A DNA stretch of 64,000 nt from Limnohabitans sp031538885 (GCF_031538885.1 NZ_JAVKLW010000053.1:41265-105264), one strand, 5' to 3'. Positions 35,257 through 41,971 are shown, counted from the stretch's first letter. Numbers and translations: made by a program. Notes: generated from the letters alone by a model not told the origin.

Positions 35257-36043
35257 GAGCTTTGCACTCCTTAAAAATTGGGCAGTACCGCTCATGACAA
35301 AGCATTGACTTTGGATTCGGATAAAACGATCCTGAATGAATTAACCTTGATGCGTGTTCCAAGATGCCAGGCGACTCGCCGTCGCCCAGGAGCACAGAAC
35401 GAGCGTCCGAGATTTCGCCAGTGCCCACGCGCTGCGACGCTGGTGTTTTGGCGGTATTCATGCCGATGATTTGCGCCGCGCCCGTGATTGGCACGCCGCT
35501 GGCTTGTTCGGCGAGCAGCTCGTACACTCCCATTTGGTAGGCGTGGCCTGCGGTTTTGACGTTGCCGTCTGACCCAACGGCGGCTTTGCCCGTCTTGAGG
35601 TCACAGATAGCCAAGCCGTCGGCGGTTTCACGCACGCGGTCTGTTGTGCCCGTGAGCGCAATGCCGAGGTCGGTGATTTCCAAGCGCTCGCACTTGATTT
35701 CAACGCCGCGATAGGTTTGCTTCGGGGCGATGATTTGGCAGTACTTGACGTGCAAGGAAAGGGCAATCTTCTCGGCATCCTGCGGCGTGTCGTCTTCCCA
35801 AACCACGTCCTCGTCGGGGCGGTGGATGGTGTCAACGGCTGCGGCTGCGGCCTCGTCGATTGAAATGCCTGTGCCGTCAATGCCCGACTGGTCGAACACA
35901 GCGGTGCTGGCGTGTACGGCTTTGCCAAGCATGGCTTTACCGTTTGACGGAGTGCGTTTCCCGTCTATGTGGGTGGCTGCCCATGCCGCAGGGCAGTCAA
36001 AGAGCCTGCCGAGGCTTGAGGCGCGAATGGTGACAATGTTCAC
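35249..36043 (-). CDS. Cas4/RecB-like PD-(D/E)XK exonuclease with predicted Fe-S cluster
   Basis: 264 residues, GTG start. N-terminal IRASSLGRLFDCPAAWAATH with Cys near residue 17, the DGLAICDLKTGKAAV box with the catalytic Asp and Lys, and a C-terminal cysteine triplet CHERYCPIFKEC. One early and three late cysteines around a PD-(D/E)XK core is the Cas4/AddB iron-sulfur arrangement. As the partner of RecT it would resect phage ends. Paired RecT-exonuclease modules are known; the Fe-S type is less usual. Confidence 0.85.
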   Translation of the reverse strand: MNIVTIRASSLGRLFDCPAAWAATHIDGKRTPSNGKAMLGKAVHASTAVFDQSGIDGTGISIDEAAAAAVDTIHRPDEDVVWEDDTPQDAEKIALSLHVKYCQIIAPKQTYRGVEIKCERLEITDLGIALTGTTDRVRETADGLAICDLKTGKAAVGSDGNVKTAGHAYQMGVYELLAEQASGVPITGAAQIIGMNTAKTPASQRVGTGEISDARSVLLGDGESPGILEHASRLIHSGSFYPNPKSMLCHERYCPIFKECKAHA

Positions 36044-36068
36044 TTGGGCTTCTTTTCAGGGTGGTGGT

Positions 36069-36167
36069 TTAGTAGGTGCGGCGCATGGTTCGCCATGCTT
36101 GGGCGATGGAGCGTCTTGGTGTGTGGCCGAAGCGGCGATAGAGGGCGTAGAGGCGGAAGAAGGTCAT
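36069..36167 (-). CDS. Small phage protein (32 aa)
   Basis: Basic peptide beginning MTFFRLYALYRRFGHTPRRS, unknown function. The start overlaps the upstream stop by ATGA, and it sits just before the nuclease gene. Confidence 0.55.
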   Translation of the reverse strand: MTFFRLYALYRRFGHTPRRSIAQAWRTMRRTY

Positions 36168-36565
36168 GCCGCCATCCGAAGTGCTGATGCGTAGCTCGCG
36201 CCACGGCTGAGGGCGTCAATCACTGCATCTGATCCGCTGGCAAAAATGCCATTCCAAGAGCCGACGTTCGTTCTCACGCGAAAAGTGCGGGGCTTGTTGT
36301 GCTCCACGCACGCATCGAGCAGCCACTTCTCCTCGGCGCGGCTCAGGAGCAGGTGTGTGATTTCTTCCCACTCGGTGTCTGTTGCTGACTTGGCGAACAG
36401 GTGAGGCCAGTAGCCTTCGCGCACCATGTCTCCGTCGTCACGCGGCTCGTAGTCAAACGCGATACACAGGTCACGGTCGCCCACTACTTCGTCGAGCGAA
36501 ATAGGCTGGTTGCCACTCGCGTCAAAGTGGTGTTCGTAGTCTTCGGGTTGCAGGTCATTTGCCAT
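36164..36565 (-). CDS. Phage early protein of unknown function
   Basis: 133 residues, acidic in its first half (PEDYEHHFDASG, FDYEPRDDGDMV). No motif recognised. Start at 36565 has GGAG seven bases upstream; a longer reading begins at 36577. First gene after PL. Confidence 0.7.
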   Translation of the reverse strand: MANDLQPEDYEHHFDASGNQPISLDEVVGDRDLCIAFDYEPRDDGDMVREGYWPHLFAKSATDTEWEEITHLLLSRAEEKWLLDACVEHNKPRTFRVRTNVGSWNGIFASGSDAVIDALSRGASYASALRMAA

Positions 36566-36589
36566 CACGCGCTCCATTGGGTAAAACGT

Positions 36590-36695
36590 GCAGCACTTTG
36601 ATCTGACCTCATCCCCTCAGACATAGCGGGGCGGTCTATCTGGTCGGTTGAAAAAACGCTCATCCTCGGTGGATGGGGTCAGATCAAAGCACTGC
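36590..36695. repeat. REP-like inverted repeat 1
   Basis: Arms 36590-36613 and 36672-36695 pair at 21 of 24 positions, with the perfect core CTTTGATCTGACC / GGTCAGATCAAAG. The TCTGACC(C/T)C...GGGGTCAGA style resembles the REP-type palindromes common in proteobacterial genomes. The loop is 58 bases. It lies upstream of the first leftward gene, in its leader. Confidence 0.7.
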
Positions 36696-36700
36696 TCCTT

Positions 36701-36829
36701 GAGAGTGATTCGGTGGGCGCTACATCCGCGCTTTGCCACCCTTTGCCCCGCCACACGCCATTCGTAAATGTGCGTAACAGTCGCTTGGACTCACGCTTCG
36801 CGCGGCATAGCGCCCACCGAATCACTCTC
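36701..36829. repeat. 22-base perfect inverted repeat 2
   Basis: Left arm 36701-36722 (starts GAGAGTGATTCGGTGGG, ends GCGCTA) and right arm 36808-36829 are perfect reverse complements, separated by 85 bases. Partial pairing continues inside. It follows inverted repeat 1 after five bases, so the two form consecutive large stem-loops in the PL leader. Confidence 0.8.
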
Positions 36830-36975
36830 TACGCTGCAAACCTTGTGCGTCGCATAGAGAGAGCCAGTCGCGCTGGGTTGCATCTATGCTGGGTAGGCCA
36901 TGCCCTTGGCCGCTTACTCTGACTTTGAGCAATCCCTCCGTCAGAACCGTGTCGCTGTTTTGTTGCGATGGATGT

Positions 36976-37020
36976 AATGTAGCAAAGATAAACAATTAAG
37001 TCAATAGCAAAAGATAAATT
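36976..37020 (-). promoter_or_regulatory. PL promoter and operator motifs
   Basis: On the minus strand TTGACT (37004-36999), 17 bases, TACATT (36981-36976). Operator-like words ATCTTTTGCTA (37013-37005 region) and ATCTTTGCTA (36989-36980) overlap it. The same layout recurs at PR. Confidence 0.8.
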
Positions 37021-37077
37021 ATTTGCAAGAATGCGGGTAAACCTCTAGGTCTAGGCGTAAAAAACCGCCTTTCTACT

Positions 37078-37095
37078 ACGCTTAAAGCGTATAAT
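37078..37095 (+). promoter_or_regulatory. Promoter and operator of the toxin-antitoxin-like operon
   Basis: A palindrome ACGCTT-A-AAGCGT (37078-37090) directly abuts a perfect -10 box TATAAT (37090-37095), 8 bases before the ATG at 37103. No clear -35. The position suggests autoregulation by the HTH protein of the operon. Confidence 0.65.
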
Positions 37096-37102
37096 TGATT
37101 TC

Positions 37103-37357
37103 ATGCAAGTCACTTACACCCAACACGCACTGACCCGTATGGCCGAGCGTGGCATTAGCAAACAAGAGGTCGAATGCGCATTGGCTCAACCCATCCGTAC
37201 CGTTGCGGCACAAAATGGGCGCACAGAATCGCAAGGCTGGATTGAGCGCTTAGGCAAACGGCAGTTGCTTCGGGTGTTGACTGAGAGCGGTGTGGTGGTG
37301 TTGGTGGTCACCGTGATGGCGACTAGCAAGTTTGAAAAATACGGAGTTCAACCATGA
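37103..37357 (+). CDS. DUF4258 (RelE/HigB-like) predicted toxin
   Basis: 84 residues. HALTRMAERGISKQEVECAL and IERLGKRQLLRVLTESGVVV fit DUF4258, a small RelE-like fold often paired with DUF2283 proteins. The next gene overlaps by ATGA. A toxin role is inferred from the pairing only. Confidence 0.75.
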   Translation: MQVTYTQHALTRMAERGISKQEVECALAQPIRTVAAQNGRTESQGWIERLGKRQLLRVLTESGVVVLVVTVMATSKFEKYGVQP

Positions 37358-37554
37358 AAATCGAATATGACCAACAGGCCGATGCTATGTACATCCGTCT
37401 ACGCATGGGCACCGTGGCTGAGAGTGACGAGGTACGCCCAGGCGTGGTGCTTGACTTTGATGCGTTAGGCCGCGTGCTAGGCATTGAAATGCTTGACGTG
37501 AGCCAACGCACCGACAACCCGCGCGAGCTGGCCATGGAGCTGGTCGGTGCCTGA
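37354..37554 (+). CDS. DUF2283 protein, predicted antitoxin partner
   Basis: 66 residues: MKIEYDQQADAMYIRLR and VVLDFDALGRVLGIEML are diagnostic of DUF2283. Overlaps the DUF4258 gene by 4 bases and the HTH gene by 8. Confidence 0.8.
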   Translation: MKIEYDQQADAMYIRLRMGTVAESDEVRPGVVLDFDALGRVLGIEMLDVSQRTDNPRELAMELVGA

Positions 37555-37765
37555 TGCACTACTCACCACCCGCGTGGGGGCGGCTGAACTGAGAGCATCG
37601 AGGGCCATGACAGGCATGTCGCAGGCTGAGTTTGCCAACGCTTGCCGCGTATCTGTGCGTACGCTGCAAGAGTGGGAGCAGGGGCGCAAAGTGCCAAGCG
37701 GTGCAGCACAAAGCCTGCTGAAGCTGGTCAGCCGTCACCCCGAGTTGTTGGCCGAGTTGGCGTAA
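37547..37765 (+). CDS. HTH (Xre/HigA-like) regulator
   Basis: 72 residues, GTG start. MTGMSQAEFANACRVSVRTL followed by QEWEQGRKVPSGAA is a classic Xre/HigA helix-turn-helix. Third gene of the operon, the likely repressor acting on the palindrome at 37078. Confidence 0.8.
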   Translation: MPDALLTTRVGAAELRASRAMTGMSQAEFANACRVSVRTLQEWEQGRKVPSGAAQSLLKLVSRHPELLAELA

Positions 37766-37830
37766 AAACCGCACTTGGCAGGTTTGTCCTAGTCTCGCTG
37801 CATTGTTAAAAACGATAAAGGAGAGTGGAA

Positions 37831-37971
37831 ATGAACATGACTGACGTGATAGCTCCGTGGGCGGCCGTCAATGCGGCCTTGGGTTTGGCTGCCCCAGTGC
37901 GTGACGAAGCCCACCACGCCGAGTTGCTGGCTTTTGTGGCCGACTGTTTCGAGCAGTTTGGGGCAGATTAA
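37831..37971 (+). CDS. Short protein, possible truncated antitoxin-like N-terminus
   Basis: 46 residues (MNMTDVIAPWAAVNAALGLA, ending CFEQFGAD) behind a good AAGGAGAG site. It resembles the N-terminal part of the COG5499/HigA-type antitoxin proteins and stops abruptly next to the 3' end of the gene on the other strand. Probably a remnant. Confidence 0.5.
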   Translation: MNMTDVIAPWAAVNAALGLAAPVRDEAHHAELLAFVADCFEQFGAD

Positions 37972-37974
37972 GAG

Positions 37975-38307
37975 CACCCTATTTTTTCTTTGGTTGGGGT
38001 GGTGGCGCGTCGGTTTGGGTTGAAGGCTGACAAAAGTCCATTCGGTAGTGCCGTCAATCGGAGCTTGCATAAAGGCACAGGCTGGCTGCGGTATGGCAAG
38101 CGCAGACATGGCGGTGTAGCCGAACCATTCGTTGAACAAGCCGCGCGGCGCAGATGTAGGAAAGTGCTTGACGTAGCCCCTACAAAGCTCACCCGTTGGC
38201 GACATCAATTGCGCTAGGTGGGTGAAGGCACGAGCGCCACCATGTTGCTGCTGGATTTTTCTAACGTAACAAGTTGAAGGCCAGATTTGCGGCGCTTTGA
38301 GAGGCAT
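37975..38307 (-). pseudogene. HipA-like protein fragment
   Basis: About 110 residues from MPLKAPQIWPSTCYVRKIQ through HGGARAFTHLAQLM, ELCRGYVKHFP, LFNEWFGYTAMSAL. The pattern (G..FV ... VK ... NE ... A..L..P.P) is that of HipA-type kinases in phages, but the catalytic half is missing. The frame stays open into non-homologous sequence to 37789. Family assignment is tentative. Confidence 0.5.
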
Positions 38308-38313
38308 CTATTT

Positions 38314-38769
38314 TTAAAAAGTGGGGGTGGATTGATCGACTTTGCCAGTCGGCGGCTTGCCCGCGAAGGCTGCTGTCTCGGTGGCTGGGTGGGCGGGCGT
38401 GTTTCCAGCGCTGCCTAGCACCTCTAGGATGTCTTGTTTGGTGGTTTGGCGCAGCCCCACGACGAAGATGGATAGTAGGCTTGCAGCTTCTTTGCGCTGC
38501 TCATGGCCCAGCTTCTCGCAGGCAGTCTCGATCACGTCTAGCGCCCCGGACACCGTAGGTGCAGCCCCCGCACTGCTGACGTTGCCAGATTCGGGGCGCA
38601 TGGGGCCAAACCTTATCGCAATGTCTCGTTCAATCTTTGCCCCTATTGGTCTTTTTGCAGCGAGCCACTGATTGACCTGTGATGGAGACTTTCCAAGCAT
38701 GAGCGCAAAGCGGGCTTGGCTGCCCTCTGCGTGCTTGTCTATCAGTTTTTTGAGCTGCTCAATTTTCAT
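38314..38769 (-). CDS. CI-like repressor
   Basis: 151 residues. N-terminal HTH: GSQARFALMLGKSPSQVNQW; the C-terminal part lacks the LexA-type peptidase Ser-Lys motif, so RecA-stimulated self-cleavage is not evident. Divergent from cro across PR, as in lambdoid phages. The ATG at 38769 is favoured over a GTG at 38778. Presumably maintains lysogeny. Confidence 0.85.
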   Translation of the reverse strand: MKIEQLKKLIDKHAEGSQARFALMLGKSPSQVNQWLAAKRPIGAKIERDIAIRFGPMRPESGNVSSAGAAPTVSGALDVIETACEKLGHEQRKEAASLLSIFVVGLRQTTKQDILEVLGSAGNTPAHPATETAAFAGKPPTGKVDQSTPTF

Positions 38770-38780
38770 GATCTTCACTT

Positions 38781-38835
38781 TAGCAAAAGTTTATTTATCT
38801 TTGATATTGACTTTTATGTTTACTAATGCTACATT
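38781..38835 (+). promoter_or_regulatory. PR promoter and operator motifs
   Basis: TTGACT (38807-38812), 17 bases, TACATT (38830-38835). Upstream operator-like words TAGCAAAAG (38781-38789) and ATCTTTGATA (38798-38807). The cro ATG at 38842 lies only 7 bases after the -10 box, so the transcript has almost no leader. Confidence 0.8.
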
Positions 38836-38841
38836 CTTGGC

Positions 38842-39093
38842 ATGGAAATTAAAGACTACCTTGATAAGACATCAACTGCGGGACACCAACTAGCCGCGCT
38901 TATTGGGATTGCCCCTTCATACCTCAGCCAGATGATCGCTGGTCACAGGCCGTGGAAGCCTGCGCACTGCACCGCCATCGAACGCATCACTGGCGGCAAG
39001 GTGACCCGCCAAGGCCTCCGCCCCAACGATTACTGGCTGATCTGGCCAGACCTCCAACAACCCGCCGAGGCGAAGGATGTGGCGAATGCTTAG
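38842..39093 (+). CDS. Cro-like / YdaS-like repressor
   Basis: 83 residues: MEIKDYLDKTSTAGHQLAAL then IGIAPSYLSQMIAGHRPWKP is an HTH of the Cro/YdaS type, with IERITGGKVTRQGLRPNDYW after it. First gene from PR, and no ribosome site can exist in its very short leader. Confidence 0.85.
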   Translation: MEIKDYLDKTSTAGHQLAALIGIAPSYLSQMIAGHRPWKPAHCTAIERITGGKVTRQGLRPNDYWLIWPDLQQPAEAKDVANA

Positions 39094-39580
39094 ACCATTG
39101 ATTCCCCTTGAAAAAGAGCTTGCGCGCTGTTTGGTTTTGACTGAATCGAAGACGACTTTAGAGCTGGCGACGCGCATCGCCCATGAGTTACCAACTGGTG
39201 CAGATGCAGCTATGGGGGCGCAGTCCGCGCTGAAGTTGGTGTACGGACTTTTAAGAGCGTTGCAAGTCACCCCCGAATGTGAAGGGTTCTGTGATCGATG
39301 TTTTCCGGGATGTCCCCAAGGATCACCGTCACATGCCACGCCAAAAGCTCCTGATGGTTGTCTGGGTTGCGTCGGATTGTGTAGTGAACCGATAACACTA
39401 AAAAATCCCGAACCTCTCCCCCTAAATGCTCCACCAGTTGATGCCGAACGACTTCGCCAACTCTTGGTATTGGCATTCCTTCCTGAATTGCTAGGGGAAC
39501 GTCCGTCAATTTGTACCCAGCGGGTACGGATGCATACGTGTTTTTCGAGCGTGAGTTTTTGCGCTTGCAAAACGAAATGA
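39086..39580 (+). CDS. Possible early protein between cro and cII
   Basis: 164-residue reading starting at 39086 (MLRPLIPLEKELARCLVLTE), behind AAGGA. The first 62 residues look protein-like, but the later part is Cys/Pro-rich (CEGFCDRCFPGCPQG) and lies opposite a better-looking minus-strand reading. Probably only the N-terminal part, or neither, is real. Confidence 0.35.
   Translation: MLRPLIPLEKELARCLVLTESKTTLELATRIAHELPTGADAAMGAQSALKLVYGLLRALQVTPECEGFCDRCFPGCPQGSPSHATPKAPDGCLGCVGLCSEPITLKNPEPLPLNAPPVDAERLRQLLVLAFLPELLGERPSICTQRVRMHTCFSSVSFCACKTK
39267..39479 (-). CDS. Possible minus-strand protein opposite the cro-cII region
   Basis: 70 residues from an ATG with AGGA upstream: MPIPRVGEVVRHQLVEHLGG, then DFLVLSVHYTIRRNPDN and LAWHVTVILGDIPE. 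The strand-alternating hydrophobicity and mixed composition look real. The frame continues upstream through VPAGYKLTDVPLAIQEG with a TTG at 39509 but no ATG. Not recognised. Confidence 0.4.
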   Translation of the reverse strand, partial: GMPIPRVGEVVRHQLVEHLGGEVRDFLVLSVHYTIRRNPDNHQELLAWHVTVILGDIPENIDHRTLHIRG

Positions 39581-39603
39581 TGGCTGAAGAAGCTGTGGAG
39601 TGA
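39511..39603 (+). CDS. Possible 30-residue protein before cII
   Basis: Reading YPAGTDAYVFFEREFLRLQ then NEMMAEEAVE, TTG start, ending four bases before the cII ATG. Protein-like and positioned for coupling, but overlaps the two readings above; only one of the three can be mostly right. Confidence 0.3.
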   Translation: MYPAGTDAYVFFEREFLRLQNEMMAEEAVE

Positions 39604-39607
39604 AGTC

Positions 39608-39916
39608 ATGACTGAATCTTCTCACTCAATATCTGAGAGGTCACGCAAGAACGAACGCGCGGTCTTGCATGCGCTTGCAGAGGCTGGCCAATCTGAAATC
39701 GCAAAGCGAATGGATGTGAGCGAATCCACAGTTAGCCGCATGAAGGATGGGCAAATTGCCGCTGTGTCTTCGCTTCTCGCCGCATGCGGCCTGAAGGTTG
39801 TACCAGAGCAATTTAAGTGCATTGACCCAGCAAAGGCGCAGGCAATGGTCACGCTATACGAAGCGGCCATGGCACGTATTGAAAACCCTGTTTCCTTACT
39901 TTGGGGGGATGAATGA
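39608..39916 (+). CDS. CII-like transcription activator
   Basis: 102 residues. SEIAKRMDVSESTVSRMKDG is the HTH, arranged like lambda CII (small protein with a central HTH, then a helical region). Position after cro fits. Overlaps the next gene by ATGA. Confidence 0.8.
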   Translation: MTESSHSISERSRKNERAVLHALAEAGQSEIAKRMDVSESTVSRMKDGQIAAVSSLLAACGLKVVPEQFKCIDPAKAQAMVTLYEAAMARIENPVSLLWGDE

Positions 39917-40347
39917 TGCGGATCGCCCAAAGTGAAACCTCCCTCGATGCCTACCACTCACTACCCGTGGCGGGTTACCTCCAACCCAAAGAACAGCAAG
40001 TCATGGCGGCATTCAAAGGCCGCGCCGACACTTTCACGCGCCAGCAGTTGGTTGATGTGGTCGGTATGCCGCTCCATTGCGTGTGTGGGCGCATCAATTC
40101 ACTACTGAGCAAACGGGCGCTGCGCGACAGGCTGGATTACGCGGTCGAGCGCGGAGCGACGAAAAGCAGCCTCTACCCAACACCGACGACAAACATTACC
40201 GAGGGAACACATGGTGGGCAACTGAACCCGACGTGGGTCGAGTGGCTCATGGGGTGGCCGCTCGGGTGGAGCGAATTAAAGCCCTTGGAAATGGACAAGT
40301 TTCGCTCGTGGCGGCAACAGCATGGAGACTTCTCAAAGGACGGCTAG
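39913..40347 (+). CDS. Winged-helix protein fused to a DNA methyltransferase C-terminal tail
   Basis: 144 residues. Residues 1-85 are a winged helix of phage type (AFKGRADTFTRQQLVDVVGM, then CVCGRINSLL). Residues 88-140 (YPTPTTNITEGTHGGQLNPT, then WVEWLMGWPLGWSELKPLE) match the usual tail of phage cytosine DNA methyltransferases. No catalytic motif is present, so the tail is a relic left by a deletion that kept the frame. The winged helix may still work. Confidence 0.65.
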   Translation: MMRIAQSETSLDAYHSLPVAGYLQPKEQQVMAAFKGRADTFTRQQLVDVVGMPLHCVCGRINSLLSKRALRDRLDYAVERGATKSSLYPTPTTNITEGTHGGQLNPTWVEWLMGWPLGWSELKPLEMDKFRSWRQQHGDFSKDG

Positions 40348-40351
40348 ACAC

Positions 40352-41137
40352 ATGATTAAAACAGACACTTGGATGCCACTTTATGTGTCCGATTATTTAG
40401 CGGACACAGCCCACCTCAGTACCGAGGAACACGGCGCATATTTCCTGCTGCTCATGCACGCATGGGTCAACGGCGGCGCATTGCCTGATGACGATGACCG
40501 ATTACGACGCATCACACGCATGGAAGCGAAGGCGTGGAAAGCCTCGCGCTCAGAGCTGCGGGCGTTCTTCTACCAGCATGAGGGTGTACTGCGCCATCAC
40601 CGCGTGGATACAGAATTGCAGCGGGCGCAGGTACTGGTGAGCCAACGGTCAGAGGCTGGTAAAGCATCGGCAGCGAAGCGAAAGGCAGAACGGGAAGCCC
40701 AACGAAACGGCAACGAGAATTCAACGAGCGTTGCAACAACCGTTGAACGGGAAGCCCAACGAAACGGCAAACCTCCACCTTCACATATACCTACTAACAC
40801 AACTACTGAAGTAGTTGCGTTAACTCAGTCTGGTGAAGATGCCCCGCAAAACGCAACCCGCGTCGGCTTGCTGTGCAAGCGGTTGCGTTCGATTGGCATT
40901 GACGCAGCGCCTCATTTGCAGGCGTGGACTGAGCTTTTACCGAGATATTCCGACGAGCAAATCATCGCTTGTGCCGAAGCCACGCGAGACGCGAAGCCAG
41001 GAAAGCGCATACACCTCAACTACCTTTTGCCGAAGCTCGCGGACGCTTCGATACCGAAAGCAAGCGCTCGAAATTCTCGACAACCGAAGGCTGAAAACTT
41101 CGACTCCATCGACTACGGAAACGGGGGTAAGTTATGA
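40352..41137 (+). CDS. YdaU-like replication protein (DUF1376)
   Basis: 261 residues. The DUF1376 domain is at the N-terminus (WMPLYVSDYLADTAHLSTEEHG, AWKASRSELRAFF). A Gln/Arg/Asn-rich linker follows, then a C-terminal part with LQAWTELLPRYSDEQIIACA. Such proteins occupy the replication-initiator slot next to dnaC-like genes. In the linker, EREAQRNG occurs twice, 19 residues apart. Overlaps dnaC by ATGA. Confidence 0.88.
   Translation: MIKTDTWMPLYVSDYLADTAHLSTEEHGAYFLLLMHAWVNGGALPDDDDRLRRITRMEAKAWKASRSELRAFFYQHEGVLRHHRVDTELQRAQVLVSQRSEAGKASAAKRKAEREAQRNGNENSTSVATTVEREAQRNGKPPPSHIPTNTTTEVVALTQSGEDAPQNATRVGLLCKRLRSIGIDAAPHLQAWTELLPRYSDEQIIACAEATRDAKPGKRIHLNYLLPKLADASIPKASARNSRQPKAENFDSIDYGNGGKL
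40688..40770 (+). repeat. In-frame direct repeat in the replication gene
   Basis: The same 26 bases occur at 40688-40713 and 40745-40770, 57 bases (19 codons) apart, so the repeat keeps the frame. Both copies encode the segment EREAQRNG. Confidence 0.85.
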
Positions 41138-41961
41138 ACCCCATAGCCGACACGCTCAAAGGCGGTGGAATTCACTCCGAAGCCAAGACGCGCACAGACA
41201 CTTGCGACACGCACGGCGAGTACGAAGCCAAATGCTTCATCGGTCAAATCTGGTCAAAGTGTCCAGCGTGCAATGCAGAAAATCAAGCGCAAGAAAAAGC
41301 CGATGCCGAAGTAAAAAGCCGTGAAGCCAAATTGCAGGCGTGGCATCGAAAAATTGGCGACGCTGGCATTCCAGAACGCTTCCAAAACCGCAGCTTGAAA
41401 TCGTTTGTCGCTGAAAGCGACTCTCAAAAACGGGCATTGGCCTTTGCAAAAACTTACGCAGACGAGTTCGATAAGGTTTTGAAAACTGGGCGCTCGGCTG
41501 TTTTTGTTGGGAAGCCAGGGACGGGAAAAACCCATCTGTCAGCAGGCATTGGTCTTCGCATCATGCACCGCGACAACCGCACGGTGTTGTTTTCGTCTGT
41601 GCTTCGGGCAGTCCGTCGCGTCAAAGAATCGTGGCGCAGGGATAGCGCAGAAACGGAAAGTCAAGCTATAGCCGCACTGGTGTTCCCTGACCTTTTGATT
41701 CTTGACGAAGTTGGGCAGCAATTTGGCAGTGATACCGAGAAGCTGATTTTGTTTGACGTGCTCAATGAGCGTTACGAAAAACGCAAGCCAACACTGCTGC
41801 TTGCCAATGTGCCGTTGGACGACTACCTAAAAAATCCAAGCGACAAAGAAAAAAGCCCTGGACTTAAGTCGTTTTTGGGTGAGCGAATCATTGACCGCTT
41901 GCGCGAGGATGGCGGCGAAATAGTCCCCTTCGATTGGGAAAGCATGAGGGGGAAGCTCTGA
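41134..41961 (+). CDS. DnaC-like helicase loader
   Basis: 275 residues. A zinc-type region near the start (CDTHGEY...C...KCPAC) precedes a P-loop GKPGTGKTHLSAGIG near residue 130, Walker B DLLILDEVGQQFG near 190, and the conserved LLLANVPL. Family of phage and bacterial loaders that deliver the host DnaB helicase. Confidence 0.92.
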   Translation: MNPIADTLKGGGIHSEAKTRTDTCDTHGEYEAKCFIGQIWSKCPACNAENQAQEKADAEVKSREAKLQAWHRKIGDAGIPERFQNRSLKSFVAESDSQKRALAFAKTYADEFDKVLKTGRSAVFVGKPGTGKTHLSAGIGLRIMHRDNRTVLFSSVLRAVRRVKESWRRDSAETESQAIAALVFPDLLILDEVGQQFGSDTEKLILFDVLNERYEKRKPTLLLANVPLDDYLKNPSDKEKSPGLKSFLGERIIDRLREDGGEIVPFDWESMRGKL

Positions 41962-41971
41962 TGCGATTTCC

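Larger units (their letters stand above)
36566..37102. other. 537-base non-coding control region
   Basis: No credible gene is seen on either strand. It holds the two inverted repeats (36590-36829), the leftward promoter PL with operator-like motifs (36976-37018), and the promoter of the toxin-antitoxin-like operon. The stretch 36830-36970 shows nothing I can assign. Confidence 0.6.

Noticed and set aside
36713..36922. 69-codon open frame through inverted repeat 2
   Set aside because: Overlaps the hairpin arms and has no ribosome site; the inverted repeat explains the open frame.
38917..39609. 230-codon minus-strand frame opposite cro and cII region
   Set aside because: Runs through cro, Ser/Arg-rich, mixed composition. 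The better minus-strand reading in this area is in another frame (39267-39479).
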